Shown one piece after another: positions 17,745-26,596 of a DNA stretch of 64,000 bases. A program made the translations under genes and the position numbers. The notes under the pieces were generated by a model. It was not told the DNA's origin. It saw only the letters and a list, made by a program, of their open reading frames with translations, and did no database searches. Each line of letters begins with the position of its first letter. Within the stretch, counting starts at the first letter, position 1. Source of the DNA: Maricaulis sp947259345 (GTDB lineage: Bacteria > Pseudomonadota > Alphaproteobacteria > Caulobacterales > Maricaulaceae). The stretch is taken from the NCBI GenBank assembly GCA_965217205.1, contig OZ244254.1, forward strand, positions 2,790,001 to 2,854,000. Reading direction: 5' to 3'.

Positions 17745-18985
17745 TGGACATCTCCTACAAGGTAGAGGATGCGAGCCTGGCTCTGCAGCGCATCAATGTT
17801 TAGTCGAACAAAAGCGAGTTCTGCGTCCAGAAGGGCGAGCTCAGCGCGAACCAATTCAGCAAAATCAGCCTGCTCATTCTCGTAGGCAATGAGAACGGCT
17901 CGAGCCGTTTCGCGTGCTCTTTCAAGAACGTCACCCTCGAAAAGGACGCGCTCTTCGCTAAGCCGGAGGTAGCGCGAGAATTCCCGCTCCAACTGCCGGT
18001 TCAAATCCAGCAAGGTCGCCTGTCGATTGAGTCGATCCGCTGCCTCTTCCTGGCGTGCTGCGGCGACACCTTCGTCTTGTCGGCGGCGACTGAAGAGCGG
18101 AACCTCAACCGTTACGGCGACGCTCGCCGCATCGGAACGCGAGTCCCGCAATCCGTAACCGGCTTCAACGGCCCAGCCCGGTCGATATTGCTGAAGTGCC
18201 AAGTCAACTTCACGGCCCCGCGCAGTAACTTGAGCATCCAGCATGCGTACCATTGGGTGGCTTACGAGCCTTGATTGTGCGGATTGAATGTCCGGCGGCG
18301 TTGCTGGCAGGATCGGCAGCTGCCGTGTAAGGGGCCGACGAGCGACGTCAGAGGCAACAAAGCGCTCCAAATTGGCCTGCGCCAATTCTCGCTGACTTTC
18401 GATCTGGATGAGGCGCGTGTCCAGTATCGAGGTTTCCAACTCGATCCGAATTACGTCGTGACTGTTTCGGCGGCCGGTCGCAAAGCTAGCGGTCGCGATT
18501 TCGCCAAGCTGTCTGATCGACATCTGGCTTTGACGTGTTAGCGCGTCGGCTTGCTGCCAATAATAGGCCTCGAGCCACGCCTCGCGCACCGACACTCGGA
18601 TGCGGGCCTGTTCAAGCTTGCCACCTTCTCGCGCGCCGGTTGCCTGAGCCTGGCGGCGTAGCCGATTTAATTCGCGGGTCTCGCCACGCGGAAACATCTG
18701 CCGAACGCCAATTTGGGCCTGCGTCATAGCTTCCCGGTTCAAATCGAAATCACTCAGCGGAACGTTTGCCAGCCCGACACGGACCATGGGATCCGGCAAG
18801 GCATTTTCGGACTCGCCGCGATGCTCCAGCGCTTGCGCACGAGCCTGCCAGACTTGTACGGAAGCATCGTCAGCTTGTTCAGCGGTCAAGACGGCTTCCG
18901 CCAAGCTTAGCGGTGGTTGTTCTGCCGCGTCTTGGGACAGCGCTACCAGCGAAATCGCGAGCGCTGCGCCTATAATTCCAGTCAT
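17741..18985 (-). CDS. cusC: CusC/TolC-family outer-membrane efflux channel
   Basis: 414 aa with a cleavable signal peptide (MTGIIGAALAISLVALSQ) and no lipobox Cys, unlike E. coli CusC. Two repeats of long coiled helices (for example PMVRVGLANVPLSDFDLNRE and RARETARAVLIAYENEQADF) are typical of the metal-type TolC group. GGAGAT precedes the ATG. It is the first pump gene, followed by cusB with a 4-bp overlap, and makes the outer-membrane exit duct of the CusCBA complex. Confidence 0.9.
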   Translation of the reverse strand: MTGIIGAALAISLVALSQDAAEQPPLSLAEAVLTAEQADDASVQVWQARAQALEHRGESENALPDPMVRVGLANVPLSDFDLNREAMTQAQIGVRQMFPRGETRELNRLRRQAQATGAREGGKLEQARIRVSVREAWLEAYYWQQADALTRQSQMSIRQLGEIATASFATGRRNSHDVIRIELETSILDTRLIQIESQRELAQANLERFVASDVARRPLTRQLPILPATPPDIQSAQSRLVSHPMVRMLDAQVTARGREVDLALQQYRPGWAVEAGYGLRDSRSDAASVAVTVEVPLFSRRRQDEGVAAARQEEAADRLNRQATLLDLNRQLEREFSRYLRLSEERVLFEGDVLERARETARAVLIAYENEQADFAELVRAELALLDAELAFVRLNIDALQSQARILYLVGDVQ

Positions 18986-19044
18986 AATCTATCTCCAGTC
19001 ATCATCCTTCGAGGTCGTCTTGGCCAAACGCGGGCCGCACGGTC

Positions 19045-19401
19045 TCAATGTCGTGGTGGCTGTGTGGGAACGGGATGCGTGGTTGCGCGAAAACGGTCAT
19101 GGACCGCTTGCACATGAATCTGAGCGTCGAACTGGCGGACGTCGTGACCGTCGGCCCGATTAATCGAAGTAGGTGAGAAAGTGTGCTGTCCCGTGCAGCG
19201 TGCATTGTCGCAGACCTCGCAGGCACCGGTTTCGCTGACGGGCGACTCTAGGGTTTCACCGCAGCATGTTGAGCTAGTAGCAAAGTGACAGGCGCTGGCA
19301 GTTTGTCCGCCGAACGGCGCCATCGCGTCCGAGGCGCCCGCAAAGGTCAGGGCCAGTAATATCGCTGCGAGCGCCAAAAAGCTGGGGAATTGCCGAGTCA
19401 T
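19045..19401 (-). CDS. Small exported Cys-rich protein heading the copper operon
   Basis: 118 aa. Signal peptide (MTRQFPSFLALAAILLALTF ... DAMA), then a short mature region with seven cysteines packed in ACHFATSSTCC and CEVCDNARC, then a His-containing tail. Proteins of this look commonly head copper-efflux operons in alphaproteobacteria, but I know no defined function; periplasmic metal binding is the obvious guess. AGGGAC precedes the chosen ATG; an in-frame start 15 codons upstream would spoil the signal peptide. cusC follows after 59 bp. Confidence 0.7.
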   Translation of the reverse strand: MTRQFPSFLALAAILLALTFAGASDAMAPFGGQTASACHFATSSTCCGETLESPVSETGACEVCDNARCTGQHTFSPTSINRADGHDVRQFDAQIHVQAVHDRFRATTHPVPTQPPRH

Positions 19402-19553
19402 TTTGTCCCTGGTCGAAATGCCCCGATGAGGGCGTGCTCGAACCAATTACGCCGCTGGTCTATGTACCCCTCACCGCTCCTCGAAATTCGGGCGCGCCAA
19501 ATTGCCGCGGCCAGAACCAAGGGAGGCCCCGGTGTTGTGCTTGCATTTCGAAG

Positions 19554-19603
19554 CCTAATCCGATATCACTGACTGACGCGTCAGTCAGTGATATCGGATT
19601 AGG
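19554..19603. repeat. Perfect 50-bp palindrome, likely TetR operator
   Basis: Two 25-nt arms meet with no spacer at 19578/19579, centre GACTGACG|CGTCAGTC, outer ends CCTAATCC and GGATTAGG. It ends 11 bp before the tetR ATG and lies between that gene and the copper operon on the other strand. The TGACTGACGCGTCAGTCA core looks like a TetR-family operator; the extra perfect arms are longer than any operator needs. Confidence 0.8.
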
Positions 19604-19614
19604 TGTAGCGCTCC

Positions 19615-20253
19615 ATGTCGGCTGAAGTTTCCAAAGATACAGGGATGAAGCGACGGCTGCTGGACGCCGCCGAAATCGTTATCAACGACAATGGGTATCA
19701 AGGCGCGCGCGTGTCCGACATTGTCGGCCAGGCTGGCGTGGCTCAAGGCAGTTTTTATCTTCATTTCGACAACAAGAAAGCTGTCTATCTAGAGCTTATT
19801 GACGGGTTCTTCTCCCATCTCCTGGACGCAACACTTGGTGAGCATCCAGTCGCTCAGATGAAACAGCCAGCCGACATGCGCGCACAGATTCACGCCATAT
19901 GGTCAACGCTGATCCTGTTTTGCCGCTCGCGCCCCATGCTGACGCGGCTGGTATTAGAAGCTCAATCAGCACTTCCACTGGAAGATCGCGAACGGCTCAA
20001 TCAACATTTTGAAAGCATTGCGGAAACTCTCTCACACTATTTGCGCGCCACAAGCGCTGCCGGGCTGACAAAACCGCTCGACGCCGATCTCATGGGTTGG
20101 GTCGTGTTGGGCATGATCGAACGGGCACTCTATTTCGCGGTCTTTGTTGCTCCCGACGCCAGGGCTGAAGATTTGGCCAGCGACCTTACCGCGTTTGAAC
20201 TTTCCGGGCTCCTGGCACCAATGGCTGAAAGCGAGGAAGGCCGTGCTCCATAA
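19615..20253 (+). CDS. TetR-family repressor of the adjacent ABC exporter (CecR-like)
   Basis: 212 aa. N-terminal TetR HTH (KRRLLDAAEIVINDNGYQGARVSDIVGQAGVAQGSFYLHFDNKKAVY, given here in pieces: helix 2-3 around GARVSDIVGQAG and the YLHF box), then an all-helical ligand domain. Gene order tetR-hlyD-ABC-permease-permease matches E. coli cecR-ybhGFSR, whose TetR regulator controls drug-export genes. Its operator is probably the palindrome ending 11 bp upstream. The ATG lacks a strong Shine-Dalgarno; ATG at codon 11 is an alternative. It overlaps the next gene's GTG by 11 bp. Confidence 0.88.
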   Translation: MSAEVSKDTGMKRRLLDAAEIVINDNGYQGARVSDIVGQAGVAQGSFYLHFDNKKAVYLELIDGFFSHLLDATLGEHPVAQMKQPADMRAQIHAIWSTLILFCRSRPMLTRLVLEAQSALPLEDRERLNQHFESIAETLSHYLRATSAAGLTKPLDADLMGWVVLGMIERALYFAVFVAPDARAEDLASDLTAFELSGLLAPMAESEEGRAP

Positions 20254-21238
20254 TCTGCGATGGGGGCTTGGCCTCGCCTTGGCTTTATCTGTGGTGATCC
20301 TGCTTTGGTGGCTTAATCGCCCCGAACCGGATCACCCAGCCTACCTGGAACTTTATGGCAATGTTGACGTGCGCCAGGTGGATCTGAGCTTCAGGGTCGC
20401 AGGCCGGCTCGAAGCTGTGTCTGCTGACGAAGGTGATCGCGTTGATCCCGGGGATACAATCGCGTCCCTTGAGCGAGAAGACTTTGTTGACGCAGTTTCC
20501 TTGGCGGAAGCCGAGCTTAGCGCGCAACAAGCGCTTCTCGATGCTTTGGAAGCGGGGAGTCGACCGGAAGAAATTGGACAGGCTGAAGCTCAAGTCGCAC
20601 AAAGTCGCGCAGCATTGGTTTTCGCCGAGGCAACGTTGGAGCGACAGGAGACCTTGGCCGAGCGCAACATCGCCTCGCACCAGCTTCACGACGAGGCGCA
20701 AATGCAAGTCGACCTTGCTGTCGCCAGACTACGGGCAGCGGAGGAGACACTTGCGCTATTGAGACAAGGGCCGCGGGAGGAGGACAAGCGCGCGGCCCGT
20801 GCGCATCGTGACGCCCTTTTGGTTTCTCTCCAATTGGCGCGGCGAAGACTGGAGGACGCTAGCCTGACCGCGCCCAATCAAGGCATCGTCCTCACACGCA
20901 TTCGCGAGCCAGGCGCGGTTATCTCTGCCGGCGAGCCCATATACACGCTTTCTCTCAGTGAGCCGATCTGGGTTCGGACCTATGTTGATGAGCCCGATCT
21001 TGGCCATATCCACCCTGGAATGAATGTGACGGTATCGACCGATTCCGGCGGGCGCTATACGGGCCAGATCGGATTCATCTCACCGGTTGCAGAATTTACA
21101 CCTAGAAGCGTGCAGACGCGCGAACTCAGGACCAGCTTGGTATACCGCGTTCGGGTTGTCGTTTCAGAGGCCGACAACGGGCTACGGCAAGGTATGCCGG
21201 TGACCGTTCATGTCGATTTGGCCGCTAATGACGAATGA
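20243..21238 (+). CDS. ybhG: HlyD-family periplasmic adaptor (YbhG-like)
   Basis: 331 aa (E. coli YbhG is similar in length). One N-terminal membrane segment (LALALSVVILLWWL), then a beta-barrel/lipoyl half (YGNVDVRQVDLSFRVAGRLE), a long alpha hairpin with EEIGQAEAQVAQSRAAL, and the second lipoyl half. I start at the GTG preceded by GAGGAAGG, inside the end of tetR; the longer ATG frame has no ribosome site. It links the inner-membrane ABC complex to an outer-membrane channel, which is not encoded here. Confidence 0.88.
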   Translation: MLHNLRWGLGLALALSVVILLWWLNRPEPDHPAYLELYGNVDVRQVDLSFRVAGRLEAVSADEGDRVDPGDTIASLEREDFVDAVSLAEAELSAQQALLDALEAGSRPEEIGQAEAQVAQSRAALVFAEATLERQETLAERNIASHQLHDEAQMQVDLAVARLRAAEETLALLRQGPREEDKRAARAHRDALLVSLQLARRRLEDASLTAPNQGIVLTRIREPGAVISAGEPIYTLSLSEPIWVRTYVDEPDLGHIHPGMNVTVSTDSGGRYTGQIGFISPVAEFTPRSVQTRELRTSLVYRVRVVVSEADNGLRQGMPVTVHVDLAANDE

Positions 21239-22955
21239 CCCGTTGATATCGGTTGCTAACCTCACAAAAAGGTTCGGCCGCCGCAATGAAACGGCGCTGA
21301 ACAACCTATCCTTTGACCTTCTTGTTGGGGGAGTTACGGGACTGGTCGGGCCGGACGGCGCAGGCAAGACAACCCTGTTGCGCGTGCTCGCCGGCTTGTT
21401 GACGCGCACAAAGGGCGAGCTGCGCGTCTGCGGCTTTGACCCACAGAAAAATGGCGCACAATTGCATGCCCAATTGTCGTACATGCCACAAAAGTTTGGC
21501 CTCTACGAAGACCTGACCGTCCTGGAAAATCTCAATCTGTATGCAGACCTAAGGGAGCTCGGTACGGAGCGACGGCGGGATCGTTTCGATGCGCTCCTTG
21601 AATTCACAGGTCTGGCCACATTCACTGGCCGCTTGGCAGGCGCACTTTCTGGCGGCATGAAGCAAAAACTTGGCCTGGCCTGCTCTCTGGTCAGGAAGCC
21701 CAGACTCCTTTTGCTCGATGAGCCAAGCGTAGGCGTTGATCCGATCTCTCGCCGGGAGTTGTGGCGCATGGTCAAGGATCTTGTTGATGACGGGATCGGC
21801 GTGGTGTGGAGTACCGCTTATCTGGACGAAGCTGAGTTGTGTGATCGCGTTATTGTGTTGAGTGAAGGCCGCTCGATCTTTGACGGCTCGCCGGCGAAGA
21901 TGACCGAGCCGTTGGCTGACAGAACCTTTCATTTGGTGGGGCTGAACCACAGCAGACGCCGAGTTCTGGAAGATTTACTGACCCGCCAGGAAATCGTGGA
22001 TGGTGTTATCGAGGGTCAAAACCTGCGACTTGTATTGAGTGACCGAGCCGCATCACGAACGCTCGCTGAAGAATTTCCCGGCGCCAAACTGTCTTCCACT
22101 CGTCCTCGTTTCGAGGACGCTTTCATGGATCGACTGGGTGGTGCCAAGCAATCACGCTCACCGTTTCGAAAGCTCTCGAAAATCCTCCGGCCAGAAAACG
22201 GCGTCGTCATCCGCTCTAACGCTCTGACCAAGAAATTTGGTAGCTTCGCGGCCGCACAAGATATCAGCTTCGAAATAGAGCGGGGCGAAATTTACGGATT
22301 GATTGGACCCAATGGGGCCGGGAAGTCCACGACGTTTAAGATGATGTGCGGACTCTTGGCACCGACCTCAGGTAACGCCTCGATTGCAGGGTATGACTTG
22401 GGCCAATCACCCAGCCAGGCGCGCGGGCGCTTGGGATACATGGCCCAGAAGTTTTCGCTCTACGCCGATCTAAGTGTTCACCAGAACCTTGAATTTTTTG
22501 CCGGTGTCTACGGCCTGACAGGGCAGTCTCGACGGAACGCTATCGATGAGATGATCACAACCTTCGATCTGACATCGATCAAAGAAAAAAATGCCGGGAT
22601 AATCCCGCTGGGTCACAAACAACGGCTCGCTCTGGCGTGCGCCTTGATGCATCGACCGGATGTGCTTTTCCTGGACGAGCCGACCTCCGGAGTCGATCCT
22701 CGCACCCGTCGTGAGTTTTGGTCTCACATCAATGCGCTATCCGATAACGGAACGACCGTTGTGGTCACCACTCACTTTATGGAAGAAGCCGAATACTGCG
22801 ACCGCGTCGGGTTGATCTTCGCGGGCCATATGATTGCCGAAGGCAGCCCGGCAGAACTCAAACTGCACGCCGGCAATTCGGAAATGACGCTTGAAGAAGC
22901 TTTCATAGAGCTGGTGACGACTTCGTCGAACTTGCCCGAGGCCACCGCATCATGA
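21228..22955 (+). CDS. ybhF: ABC exporter ATPase with two nucleotide-binding domains (YbhF-like)
   Basis: 575 aa, two fused ATPase domains. First domain: Walker A GPDGAGKTT, signature LSGGMKQKLGLACSL, Walker B LLLLDEPSVGVDP. Second: GPNGAGKST, degenerate signature IPLGHKQRLALACAL, Walker B VLFLDEPTSGVDP. The start ATG lies within the last codons of ybhG (11-bp overlap). The tandem layout is that of YbhF, which drives export of cationic drugs in E. coli; the substrate here is unknown. Confidence 0.92.
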   Translation: MTNDPLISVANLTKRFGRRNETALNNLSFDLLVGGVTGLVGPDGAGKTTLLRVLAGLLTRTKGELRVCGFDPQKNGAQLHAQLSYMPQKFGLYEDLTVLENLNLYADLRELGTERRRDRFDALLEFTGLATFTGRLAGALSGGMKQKLGLACSLVRKPRLLLLDEPSVGVDPISRRELWRMVKDLVDDGIGVVWSTAYLDEAELCDRVIVLSEGRSIFDGSPAKMTEPLADRTFHLVGLNHSRRRVLEDLLTRQEIVDGVIEGQNLRLVLSDRAASRTLAEEFPGAKLSSTRPRFEDAFMDRLGGAKQSRSPFRKLSKILRPENGVVIRSNALTKKFGSFAAAQDISFEIERGEIYGLIGPNGAGKSTTFKMMCGLLAPTSGNASIAGYDLGQSPSQARGRLGYMAQKFSLYADLSVHQNLEFFAGVYGLTGQSRRNAIDEMITTFDLTSIKEKNAGIIPLGHKQRLALACALMHRPDVLFLDEPTSGVDPRTRREFWSHINALSDNGTTVVVTTHFMEEAEYCDRVGLIFAGHMIAEGSPAELKLHAGNSEMTLEEAFIELVTTSSNLPEATAS

Positions 22956-24094
22956 CCCAGTCGACGCGGCGGACTTTCAGCGCAAGACGCATTACCGGTC
23001 TCATATGCAAGGAGGGGCGCCAGATACTGCGAGATCCCAGCAATTTTGTCGTGGCGATCATTCTGCCCGCACTTTTGCTCTTCCTGTTCGGCTATGGCGT
23101 ATCCTTTGATCCTCGTCGCTACGACGTCGGTCTAGTCATCGAGCAGCCGACACCGGAAACCGGGAGCTTCGCAGCCTCTTTAAACAATTCCCCGTTCTTC
23201 GATGTTGAGATCACCCATGATCGACGCCTTCTGGAACGCAAACTCGTTTCCGGCGATCTACATGCGATCGTCGTGCTTCCGGCGAACTTCGCCGAAGAAG
23301 CTTACCGTCGCCACAGCGCGCCTCTTCAGTTGATCGTAGATGGCGCCGACCCCAATACCGCAAATCTGGTGGAAGGATACATCGAATTCCTGTGGATCAA
23401 TTGGATTGAGCAAGAGCGCATCAGTCGCGGCGACACGATCGCAAGCCTGCCTATATCGATCGAGCACCGGGTCTGGTTCAACGCTGAATTGGCGAGCCGA
23501 AACTACCTTGTTCCCGGGTCGATCGCGATAATCCTGACGCTAATCGGGTCCCTCCTGACAGCGCTGGTCATCGCGCGGGAATGGGAACGCGGCACGATGG
23601 AGGCTCTACTCGCAACGCCGATCAATGTTGCCGAACTGCTGATCGGAAAACTCACGCCGTATTTCTTCCTGGGCATGGGTTCGATGGGGCTATCAAGCCT
23701 GCTCGCTGTCATAGTCTTTGATGTACCACTTCGCGGATCCCTCATCGTGCTCATCGCGATTTCGGCCATTTTTATGCTGACATCCCTCGGCCAAGGTTTG
23801 TTGATCTCCACATTGACACGCAATCAGTTGGTTGCCGCACAGATCTCGATCCTCTCCTCCTTTCTGCCAGCGTTTTACTTTTCGAATTTTGTGTTCGAGC
23901 TGGAAAGCATGCCAATGGCTTTGCAGTGGATCAGTTATGCGGTGCCCGCTCGATACTTCGTCGCCTCATTGCAAAGCGTGTTTCTGGCAGGTGATGTCCC
24001 GTCAATCGTGCTCTTCAACGCTGCTGCCTTGGCAGCCATCGCAGCCACGTTTTTCACGATTACCCTTCTAAGAACGCGCACTCGACTGGACTAG
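22952..24094 (+). CDS. ybhS: ABC-2 type permease (YbhS-like)
   Basis: 380 aa. N-terminal segment FSARRITGLICKEGRQILRD and one helix (VVAIILPALLLFLFGYGVSF), a long extracytoplasmic region, then five helices in the C-terminal half containing the ABC-2 signature around EWERGTMEALLATPI. ATG overlaps the ybhF stop (ATGA). It pairs with the next gene to form the heterodimeric membrane channel. Confidence 0.9.
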   Translation: MTQSTRRTFSARRITGLICKEGRQILRDPSNFVVAIILPALLLFLFGYGVSFDPRRYDVGLVIEQPTPETGSFAASLNNSPFFDVEITHDRRLLERKLVSGDLHAIVVLPANFAEEAYRRHSAPLQLIVDGADPNTANLVEGYIEFLWINWIEQERISRGDTIASLPISIEHRVWFNAELASRNYLVPGSIAIILTLIGSLLTALVIAREWERGTMEALLATPINVAELLIGKLTPYFFLGMGSMGLSSLLAVIVFDVPLRGSLIVLIAISAIFMLTSLGQGLLISTLTRNQLVAAQISILSSFLPAFYFSNFVFELESMPMALQWISYAVPARYFVASLQSVFLAGDVPSIVLFNAAALAAIAATFFTITLLRTRTRLD

Positions 24095-24096
24095 TT

Positions 24097-25203
24097 ATGC
24101 TGACCCGTCTGCTTGCATTGATAAGAAAAGAACTGCTGGCGAGCGTGCGGGACCGGCAAACCCGATTCATCGTTCTCATCGCCCCACCGTTTTTGCTTCT
24201 AATCTACGTATTCGCCATCACACAGGATGTGTCGAACATCGCCATCGGCATGGTCAATCAAGACCGCGGGCACTTTTCGCGGGAGGTTGTCGACCGCATC
24301 GTCGGGAGCCCGCGTTTTCGAGCTGTGATCTACTTTGAAACGGTAGAAGATTTGGGCGAGGCCATCGACGCGCAACACGTTCTTGTGGGAGTGTATTTTC
24401 AGGAAGATTTTTCGCGCCGCGTGCTGAGGCGACAAACGGCGAATGTACAATTGCTTCTGGATGGCCGCCGATCGAATGCCGCGCAAATTGTCTCCGGCTA
24501 TCTCTATCGAATCGTCACAAGCTACAATCTTGAACTGATCGACGCTGCTGGCGTTGTCGCTCCGACAACCATCGTTTCGCGAACCTGGTTTAATGCCAAC
24601 GCCACCCCACTCTGGTCCGCCACGCCCGCTTTGTTCGCCGTGCTCGCATCGATCGTCGGGTTCATGGTGTCAGCTCTGTCCGTCGCCAGGGAACGAGAAT
24701 TGGGAACCTTCGAGCAATTGCTCGTTTCGCCGCTTACGCCGTTGGAAATCCTGATCGGCAAGACATTGCCTGCATTAATGATTGCTGTAGGCAGTTCAAT
24801 CGTCATGCTGACCTTCAGCGTGTTCCTGATCGGAGTGCCAATGCGGGGCGATCTTCCAGCCCTCTTCGGATCAATGATCGTCTTCTTGCTGTCGATCATT
24901 GGTATCGGCCTGTTTATCTCGTCTCTGGTCAGAACCCAGCAACAAGCCGTCATCGGATTGTTCATCTACATGATACCGGCTGTTCTCTTGTCCGGCTATG
25001 CGACACCCGTGGCAAATATGCCAATAGGACTACAATGGCTGACCCAGACCAATCCGATCACGCATTTCATCATTATCTGTAAAGCGGTTTTTCTAAAAGA
25101 TGCCCCGCCTTCGGATATCTGGGCTCACACTTGGCCGCTCATTTTAATCGCAATTGTGACCTTGTCCTGCGGCACCTGGCTCTTCAATCGACGCCTTGGC
25201 TGA
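24097..25203 (+). CDS. ybhR: ABC-2 type permease (YbhR-like)
   Basis: 368 aa, the same length as E. coli YbhR. Same topology as the previous gene: RLLALIRKELLASVRDRQTR, one N-terminal helix, periplasmic loop, five C-terminal helices with the ERELGTFEQLLVSPL signature. It starts 2 bp after ybhS. Its TGA abuts, with no base between, the stop codon of the convergent cytochrome gene. Confidence 0.9.
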   Translation: MLTRLLALIRKELLASVRDRQTRFIVLIAPPFLLLIYVFAITQDVSNIAIGMVNQDRGHFSREVVDRIVGSPRFRAVIYFETVEDLGEAIDAQHVLVGVYFQEDFSRRVLRRQTANVQLLLDGRRSNAAQIVSGYLYRIVTSYNLELIDAAGVVAPTTIVSRTWFNANATPLWSATPALFAVLASIVGFMVSALSVARERELGTFEQLLVSPLTPLEILIGKTLPALMIAVGSSIVMLTFSVFLIGVPMRGDLPALFGSMIVFLLSIIGIGLFISSLVRTQQQAVIGLFIYMIPAVLLSGYATPVANMPIGLQWLTQTNPITHFIIICKAVFLKDAPPSDIWAHTWPLILIAIVTLSCGTWLFNRRLG

Positions 25204-25725
25204 CTAACGTTGAGCTGCCTCATTCATCTGACGATGGCGCTGTCGGATATGGTCGGGCCAGGTCGATTTGATATAGGCGATGACGGCTCGAATCTCCTCA
25301 TCGGACAGGATGTGTTCGTATCCGCCCATATCCGTTTCATACCCTTCCGGCAGTAAGGCCGCCGTCCCATATTTTGTAATATCAAACAGCATGTTGTCCG
25401 GATGATGCCAGGTATGACCGGACTCATCGTGCGGCGGGGCCGGCAGCCGTCCATTCGCAAATCGACGACGCCAGTCGGGCTGACCTTCCAGATTGGTCCC
25501 ATGGCAGGAAGCACAATGGGCCTGATAAAGTGGAGCACCCATCGAAACCAGGCGCTCGTCGCGGTCGTCGATGATCAACGCGCCCGATGCGGCCATCGTC
25601 GATGATCCCGCGTCCAGATGCGGCCTGACCATAAACCAATAACCAGAGCCAATCATCGAAACTGTCAAGAAAGCCCCCAAGCCAAACAGGATGAGCTTTC
25701 GTGCAAGGCTAGTGTGTCGGGACAT
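25204..25725 (-). CDS. Membrane-anchored monohaem cytochrome c
   Basis: 173 aa. One N-terminal membrane helix (ARKLILFGLGAFLTVSMIGSG) that looks uncleaved, then one haem motif C-A-S-C-H at about residue 72, and a family-typical C-terminus (GYEHILSDEEIRAVIAYIKSTW). A Met-containing stretch (GYETDMGGY) may supply the second ligand. AGGAGG precedes the ATG. Its start lies inside the end of the EamA gene (17-bp overlap), so it is the last gene of the nhaA-eamA group. Resembles small copper-resistance-island cytochromes; partner unknown. Confidence 0.88.
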   Translation of the reverse strand: MSRHTSLARKLILFGLGAFLTVSMIGSGYWFMVRPHLDAGSSTMAASGALIIDDRDERLVSMGAPLYQAHCASCHGTNLEGQPDWRRRFANGRLPAPPHDESGHTWHHPDNMLFDITKYGTAALLPEGYETDMGGYEHILSDEEIRAVIAYIKSTWPDHIRQRHRQMNEAAQR

Positions 25726-26596
25726 GTTGGTCCTCCTGGCTTGGCCAATTCGCAGCCGCCAACCCGCCGATCACGATCAGCGCTCCAAGAAGCGTCAGGA
25801 GGCTGAGCGTCTCGTTGTAAAATGTCCAGCCGAGAGCGAGACCGATCACCGGCACCAAAAAACTAAAGGCGTTGGCGCGACTGAGCTCCATCCTGCGCAG
25901 CACGTCGGTCCATAACCAATAAACAAGTGCGGTGCCGGGAAGCGCTAGAAGAACGAGAGACAGTCCGAACGCTCCGGTGAATTCGATCGCTCTATTGGCC
26001 TCAAGGAACGGACTGGCTAATCCCAACGGAATGGCGCCAAACACGAGCTGAAGGCCCATCATGACCAACGGATCGATGGACGTCACGGCGTGCTTGATAA
26101 CCACATTGCTGATTGAGATTCCGAACATGCTTATCGCCAGAAAACCAAAGCCGACGGCCGGACCATCAGGCCCGTTTTGGCCAAAGCTGGGCAGAGCTAT
26201 GAGAACGATTCCCACAAAACCGCCAACGAGCCCGCAAAGCGTCTTCAGGCTCAGCGTTTCTTTAAGAAAAACCGCAGCCAAGCCCGCTGCCGCAAGGGGC
26301 TGAATGTTCGCGACCACCGTGGCCAATCCCGGCGAAACCCAACGCGCAGCCTCGAACATGCCCCAAAAGCCCAAACTGGTCGCTCCTAATCCAATCGCGC
26401 CAATCTGGACCCATGCACGCACGGATGTCGGCCAAGGTCGCTTCAGGGCCGATGCGATTACAAGAAGAGTCAGGCCGGCCAGAAGGGCCCTAAATGTAGC
26501 AAATAGGAGCGGTGGTACGGACGCCTGGCCCAGTTCGATCAACGGAAAGCATAACGCCCACAAGAAGAATACAAGAAGTAACTTGAACACGTTCAT
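25709..26596 (-). CDS. EamA/DMT-family exporter
   Basis: 295 aa with ten hydrophobic segments arranged as two EamA repeats (second begins near GFLAISMFGISISNVVIKHA). Drug/metabolite transporters of this family export amino acids or other metabolites; no substrate can be read. Its ATG overlaps the nhaA stop (ATGA), so the longer upstream frame is ignored. Confidence 0.85.
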   Translation of the reverse strand: MNVFKLLLVFFLWALCFPLIELGQASVPPLLFATFRALLAGLTLLVIASALKRPWPTSVRAWVQIGAIGLGATSLGFWGMFEAARWVSPGLATVVANIQPLAAAGLAAVFLKETLSLKTLCGLVGGFVGIVLIALPSFGQNGPDGPAVGFGFLAISMFGISISNVVIKHAVTSIDPLVMMGLQLVFGAIPLGLASPFLEANRAIEFTGAFGLSLVLLALPGTALVYWLWTDVLRRMELSRANAFSFLVPVIGLALGWTFYNETLSLLTLLGALIVIGGLAAANWPSQEDQHVPTH

